Notes under the pieces: model-generated
Seen by the model: only the letters and a program-made list of their open reading frames with translations
Databases searched by the model: none
What the model was told of the DNA's origin: nothing
In this document: positions 15,129-18,686 of the stretch, piece after piece
Layout: the number at the start of each line of letters is the position of its first letter
Numbering within the stretch: the first letter of the stretch is position 1
Origin: PVC group bacterium
Lineage (GTDB): Bacteria > Verrucomicrobiota > Kiritimatiellia > UBA8416
DNA length: 18,686 nt
Direction of reading: 5' to 3'
Assembly: GCA_003567805.1 (NCBI GenBank)
Contig: PWYP01000027.1
Location: 1 to 18,686, forward strand
Program-made: the position numbers and the translations under genes

Positions 15129-16139
15129 GTGAAAGCGTTAGCGCCGGGAAAACTTATTTTAAGTGGTGAGCATGCGGTGGTTTATGGACAACCAGCCGTC
15201 GCGATGGCTATTGATTTGAATGCCCAGACGACGATCATACCTCAAGCTGACGCTGATGATATTGTGTTTTCGCTGCCGGATTTACGGCAGCGTGAATCTT
15301 TCAAGCTGCGTGCGTTGCGCGAGATGAAACGTCGCATTTTGACGAACTATCATCTTTTTCAAGAAGGTGAAATTGGCATTCGCGAGGTTCTCGTAAAGCC
15401 GGTGGAGTTGTTGCTGTTTTCGTTTATCACACTGTTGGATGGTATGCATGTGAAACTGGAAGAGGGCTTGGATATCGGGTTAACTTCTAGTATTCCTGTC
15501 GGGTGTGGACTGGGTTCATCGGCAGCATCGGTTCTGAGTGAGTTGCGGGCAGTGGGGCATTATTTGCGCGTTGATTTTCGTCCGGATTGGCATATGAAAT
15601 ACAGCATGTTGGCAGAAAACATGCAGCATGGACATGCATCCGGTGTTGATAGCTATGTTTCCATGCATGGTGGGTGCGTACGTTTTCAAGAAGGGGTTGG
15701 TACATCGATCCCGATGCCTACTGTGCCGATTTTTGTTGTACAAACGGGGGCACCGACTTCTTCGACTGGGGAATGTGTTTCCCATGTGCGTGAAACGATT
15801 GGCCCGGATGCAGCTATCTGGCGTGATTTCGGGGCCGTGTCGGATGAAGTGTCGCAAGTTGCTGGTAAGCGTGATTTACGTGCCATGAAAGCTGCCGTTC
15901 GTGAGAACCATCGGCTTCTATGTGAGATTGGAGTTGTGCCAGCTCGCGTTGCAGCGTTTGTTCAAGAAATCGAGTCTATGGGTGGCGCTGCCAAGATCTG
16001 TGGTGCGGGGGCGGTGTTGGGAGATAGCGCTGGCGTCGTGATGGTGATCGCCGATGAGCCGCCTTTACAGCTTTGCGCCAAGTATGGGTATACGGTCTCG
16101 TCTGTGCGGGGGGATCCGCTCGGAGTGCGCGTGGTGTGA
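15129..16139 (+). CDS. mvk: Mevalonate kinase
   Basis: The enzyme phosphorylates mevalonate to mevalonate 5-phosphate with ATP, the first kinase of the mevalonate route to isopentenyl diphosphate. This 336-aa GHMP kinase has motif 1 ALAPGKLILSGEHAVVYG (3-20), motif 2 SIPVGCGLGSSAAS (121-134) and HGHASGVDSYVSMHGG (167-182) with the likely catalytic Asp174. Motif 3 is KICGAGAVLGDSAG (289-302). A charged insertion (about 50-90) lies where this family varies. All motifs are intact. It opens a three-gene plus-strand operon; its stop TGA overlaps the next gene's GTG (GTGA, 16136-16139). HMG-CoA synthase and reductase are not in the window. Confidence 0.93.
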   Translation: MKALAPGKLILSGEHAVVYGQPAVAMAIDLNAQTTIIPQADADDIVFSLPDLRQRESFKLRALREMKRRILTNYHLFQEGEIGIREVLVKPVELLLFSFITLLDGMHVKLEEGLDIGLTSSIPVGCGLGSSAASVLSELRAVGHYLRVDFRPDWHMKYSMLAENMQHGHASGVDSYVSMHGGCVRFQEGVGTSIPMPTVPIFVVQTGAPTSSTGECVSHVRETIGPDAAIWRDFGAVSDEVSQVAGKRDLRAMKAAVRENHRLLCEIGVVPARVAAFVQEIESMGGAAKICGAGAVLGDSAGVVMVIADEPPLQLCAKYGYTVSSVRGDPLGVRVV

Positions 16140-17098
16140 GTGGGGCTGCACGTGATCTGCCGAGGAATGTTCTAAGTTCTGCGCCTGGTAGTTTTATGCT
16201 TTCGGGTGAACATGCGGTGCTGCGTGGCCAATCTGCTCTCGTTGCCGCGTCGCAGCAGCGTGCTACTGTACGATTACAAAGACGCAACGATCAGAAGATC
16301 ACAATCCTGTCGGCGCTTGGTTCGTGCGAAATGCAGATGGGTGCTATCTCCGTTGAACGGCCTTTTCATTTTGCTGGAGCAGCTATCGAAGCGCTGCGAT
16401 CCGAGGGGCTCGTGGCTGGGTTTGACATGCGAATAGAGACCGCCATGCCACCCGATGTAGGACTGGGGAGCTCTGCAGCCGTGACGGTCGCTGTGTATGC
16501 CGCTGTGTATGCTTTCGTGCATGGGGCGATCCCTGATAAAAAAATATTATGGGAGGCATGTCGTGATATCATTCGATCCGTGCAGGGGCGGGGATCAGGG
16601 GCTGACGTGGCAGCCTCCGTGTATGGTGGTGTGGTTTTGTATGAACAAAATGCTGGGGTGTTGGACCAGTTTATCGATAATCTGCCGGAGTTCTCCTTGT
16701 TTTATGTGGGCTATAAGACGCCTACGGCAGACGTGATTAAGATTGTCGATAAAAAGCGGTTGCAATCTTCGGCGCTGTTTCATGAACTGGATGGGCGTAT
16801 GGATCAGGCTACAACATCGGCAGCAGAAGCTATACGGCCGGGAAATCTTGAGGCGTTAGGAATAGCGCTACACGCAGGACAAGAGGTGATGCGTGGATAT
16901 GGCGTTTGTGATGAGAATCTTGAAACGTTGATTACACGTTTGATGGCCATGGATTGTGTAATAGCAGCCAAAATATCGGGGTCTGGTCTGGGGGACTGTG
17001 TGCTCGTGCTGGGGGCTGTGCCAGAATCTGCAGGAATCCCATTTCGACAGATTCCTGTCGCAATCGATCCTCAAGGGGTTTTTGTGGAGTTGAAATGA
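16136..17098 (+). CDS. GHMP kinase, probable phosphomevalonate kinase
   Basis: The 320-aa protein lies between mevalonate kinase and diphosphomevalonate decarboxylase, so phosphorylation of mevalonate 5-phosphate to the diphosphate is the expected job. GHMP motifs are present: SAPGSFMLSGEHAVLRG (15-31), MPPDVGLGSSAA (104-115), GRGSGADVAASVYGG (151-165) with likely catalytic Asp157, and KISGSGLGDC (279-288). Motif 1 is strikingly like that of the neighbouring mevalonate kinase (LSGEHAV shared), but the Lys of APGK is Ser18. GSGADVAA recalls phosphomevalonate kinases. It could be a paralogous kinase with another mevalonate-derived substrate. The start GTG 16136 overlaps the preceding stop by 4 nt with GGAG upstream; an earlier in-frame ATG at 16073 would lie deep inside the previous gene. 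Confidence 0.8.
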   Translation: MSGAARDLPRNVLSSAPGSFMLSGEHAVLRGQSALVAASQQRATVRLQRRNDQKITILSALGSCEMQMGAISVERPFHFAGAAIEALRSEGLVAGFDMRIETAMPPDVGLGSSAAVTVAVYAAVYAFVHGAIPDKKILWEACRDIIRSVQGRGSGADVAASVYGGVVLYEQNAGVLDQFIDNLPEFSLFYVGYKTPTADVIKIVDKKRLQSSALFHELDGRMDQATTSAAEAIRPGNLEALGIALHAGQEVMRGYGVCDENLETLITRLMAMDCVIAAKISGSGLGDCVLVLGAVPESAGIPFRQIPVAIDPQGVFVELK

Positions 17099-18087
17099 TG
17101 TCGTGCAAGGAAATGATTGATGTATGCCTACACCATTGTCCATGGGGTATGCGAGATACGGTTTCGGTGTACGCCCCTGCAAACATCGCGTTATGCAAGT
17201 ATTGGGGGAAACGGGATCTTGCGCTCAATTTGCCGGTTACCGATAGTTTGTCTATTTCCTTAGGTGCACTCGGAAGCCACTGCACGATGTCCATCGCGGA
17301 TGAAGATGCTTATTTCTTAGATGGTGATCCGGTTGCGCCGGACGAACCGTTTGCAAAGCGTTTATGTGCATTTTTGGATTTGTTTCGCGGGAAAGAAGGC
17401 TATCAGTATCGTGTAGAGGCTGTGAATACGGTGGCGACTGCTGCAGGCTTCGCGTCTTCAGCATCGGGTTTTGCGGCGGTTGTGATGGCATTGGATCAAC
17501 TTCACGGTTGGCGTTTAGATGCACGTAGCTTGTCGATCTTTGCCCGTATGGGCAGCGGGAGTGCCTGCCGGTCCTTGTGGCATGGTTTCGTGCATTGGCG
17601 TGCAGGGGAAAAGGTGGATGGATCTGATTGCTATGCAGAGCCGCTGCGTTCCGACTGGAAGGCCTTGCGTGTGGGATTGATAGCTGTTGATACAGGATCG
17701 AAACCCATATCTTCGCGAGAGGCCATGAACCGGACGGTGGCTACGTCTGTATTATACAACAGTTGGCCGCAGCAAGTGCAGCAGGATATGGCTACATTGC
17801 TGAAGGCTCTTGCTGCACATGATTTTGAAACGCTGGGGGCCTGTGCGGAACAGAATGCGATGGCCATGCATGCCACGATGATGGCAGCCCGGCCATCTGT
17901 CCTGTATTGGCGGCCATCCACATTAGACGTCTTGCACGATGTTTGGGCTGCGCGTTCGGAGGGGATTCCGGTCTATTTTACGATGGATGCAGGTCCTAAT
18001 GTGAAAGTCCTGTTTCCCGAAGCTGCACAGGATGCCGTGCTGCAACGATTCCCATCCGTGCAAATTACCAATCCGTGGTCTGCTTGA
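17095..18087 (+). CDS. mvaD: Diphosphomevalonate decarboxylase
   Basis: MvaD converts mevalonate diphosphate to isopentenyl diphosphate with ATP and loss of CO2. The 330-aa protein shows the family-specific set: YAPANIALCKYWGKRD (26-41), TDSLSISLG (49-57), GFASSASGFAA (118-128), ARMGSGSACRSLWHG (150-164) with Arg159 in the position of the essential arginine, and FTMDAGPNVK (295-304) with Asp298 matching the catalytic aspartate of yeast MDD. GSKPISSREAM (201-211) matches the HK-x-SS-x-x-GM region. ATG 17095 overlaps the preceding TGA (ATGA) and has GGAG 5 nt upstream; a second ATG at 17098 is equally spaced for translation. The intact Asp, Arg and Ser residues favour the classical decarboxylase over mevalonate 3-kinase-type relatives. 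Confidence 0.95.
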   Translation: MMSCKEMIDVCLHHCPWGMRDTVSVYAPANIALCKYWGKRDLALNLPVTDSLSISLGALGSHCTMSIADEDAYFLDGDPVAPDEPFAKRLCAFLDLFRGKEGYQYRVEAVNTVATAAGFASSASGFAAVVMALDQLHGWRLDARSLSIFARMGSGSACRSLWHGFVHWRAGEKVDGSDCYAEPLRSDWKALRVGLIAVDTGSKPISSREAMNRTVATSVLYNSWPQQVQQDMATLLKALAAHDFETLGACAEQNAMAMHATMMAARPSVLYWRPSTLDVLHDVWAARSEGIPVYFTMDAGPNVKVLFPEAAQDAVLQRFPSVQITNPWSA

Positions 18088-18171
18088 TTTTGGTCACGCA
18101 TGGTATCCTGCAAATATTCATGATCATGTTTCGGGGTAGTGGTCTAAACCTAAAAACGGCATTTGTGAAAA

Positions 18172-18206
18172 GTCCCTGGAGACACGCGAGGCGTGCATCC
18201 AGGGAC
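18172..18206 (-). terminator. Strong hairpin terminator after hcp
   Basis: GTCCCTGGA (18172-18180) and TCCAGGGAC (18198-18206) pair perfectly, with an inner stem CACGC/GCGTG (18183-18187 with 18191-18195) around a GAG loop. On the minus strand the stem starts about 10 nt after the hcp stop and is followed by TTTT, as in an intrinsic terminator. On the plus strand only GATTTGTTCTT follows, so it may also end the mevalonate operon, less efficiently. Confidence 0.8.
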
Positions 18207-18215
18207 GATTTGTTC

Positions 18216-18686
18216 TTAGCCGAGGATGGTTTTTAGATCCTCTTCCGGTGTGCTGATCGGCATGATGTTGAAATTCTGCACGAGCACATCCAGAATAGCT
18301 GGCGTAATAAAGGCCGGCAGACTGGGGCCGACACGGATATTACGGATGCCTAAGTGCAGCAGCGTTAACAGAATACAAACAGCTTTCTGTTCATACCACG
18401 AAAGGATAAGAGAAAGCGGTAAGCTGTTGACATCGGTTTCAAATGCATTGGCCAGTGCCACCGCAATTTGGATTGCAGAGTAGGCGTCGTTGCATTGTCC
18501 AACATCCAGTAAGCGCGGGATGCCACCGATATCTCCGAATTGCATCTTGTTGAAGCGGAACTTTCCGCAGGCTAGCGTCAGGATGACCGTGTCATCCGGT
18601 GCTTGCTCGGCAAATTCCGTATAGTAGTTACGTCCGGGTTTGGCCCCATCGCATCCTCCAATCAAGAAGAAGTGCTTGATTTGACC
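18216..18686 (-). CDS. hcp: Hybrid cluster protein (hydroxylamine reductase), C-terminal part
   Basis: The frame runs off the right edge, so only the last 156 residues are present. They match the C-terminal domain of Hcp, an anaerobic Fe-S enzyme linked to NO and hydroxylamine detoxification. The visible ligands of the hybrid Fe-S-O cluster are the Cys of IGGCDGA (persulfide type), the Cys of LACGKFRF, the Cys of VGQCNDAYS and the Glu of WYEQKAV. They appear in the usual order, and [10 protein letters not shown] lies between the first two. The C-terminus EEDLKTILG is intact. The N-terminal cysteine motif, which separates class I, II and III Hcp, is outside the window. The gene suggests anaerobic or microaerobic life. 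It converges on the mevalonate operon, separated by the terminator hairpin. Confidence 0.96.
   Translation of the reverse strand, partial: GQIKHFFLIGGCDGAKPGRNYYTEFAEQAPDDTVILTLACGKFRFNKMQFGDIGGIPRLLDVGQCNDAYSAIQIAVALANAFETDVNSLPLSLILSWYEQKAVCILLTLLHLGIRNIRVGPSLPAFITPAILDVLVQNFNIMPISTPEEDLKTILG

Noticed and set aside
16073..16135. Longer N-terminus for the second GHMP kinase from ATG 16073.
   Set aside because: The extra 21 residues overlap the conserved end of mevalonate kinase out of frame; the GTGA overlap at 16136 is a standard coupled start.

Overview
This window comes from a bacterial chromosome of roughly balanced base composition, very probably Gram-negative because it encodes a Kdo transferase (WaaA) for lipid A. 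The best guess is the PVC group (Verrucomicrobiota, perhaps Kiritimatiellota). That placement is inference. It rests on a mosaic of GC-rich hairpin repeats beside a tRNA, a tiny lipoprotein with a SDIPWNQPQGWEGSP-type tail downstream of a coiled-coil membrane protein, a mevalonate pathway operon in a Gram-negative setting, and an RpiB-SHMT fusion. No ribosomal RNA or other marker gene settles it.

Layout, left to right. (1) 1-823, minus strand: an unrecognised 143-aa protein, then tRNA-Val(UAC), then a short repeat mosaic that begins at the tRNA 3' end. (2) 1044-6576, plus strand: a run of waaA, purD, a low-molecular-weight phosphatase, a fused rpiB-glyA, and an ApaH/PPP-like phosphatase. PurD joins phosphoribosylamine to glycine. 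The RpiB half supplies ribose 5-phosphate and the SHMT half supplies glycine and one-carbon units, so three consecutive genes feed early purine synthesis. (3) 6500-9675, minus strand: a single-domain response regulator whose 3' end overlaps the phosphatase gene, and a three-gene surface-glycan operon (acetyltransferase, GT4, GT2) with overlapping or 1-nt-spaced junctions. (4) 9972-11264, plus strand: a membrane-anchored coiled-coil protein followed 9 nt later, in the same frame, by a 51-aa lipoprotein gene. (5) 11316-14879, minus strand: an NAD-dependent epimerase, a SAM methyltransferase and recN, with a good sigma70-type promoter in front. (6) 15129-18087, plus strand: mevalonate kinase, a second GHMP kinase (probably phosphomevalonate kinase) and diphosphomevalonate decarboxylase, joined by 4-nt start/stop overlaps. 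(7) 18172-18686: a strong hairpin terminator and the 3' part of hcp (hybrid cluster protein) on the minus strand, running off the window.

The least described items are the coiled-coil/small-lipoprotein pair, the RpiB-SHMT fusion in a purine context, and the second GHMP kinase, which looks more like a divergent tandem copy of mevalonate kinase than a classical phosphomevalonate kinase. No mobile element, CRISPR array or defence locus was seen. All functional names are from motif reading, without database searches.
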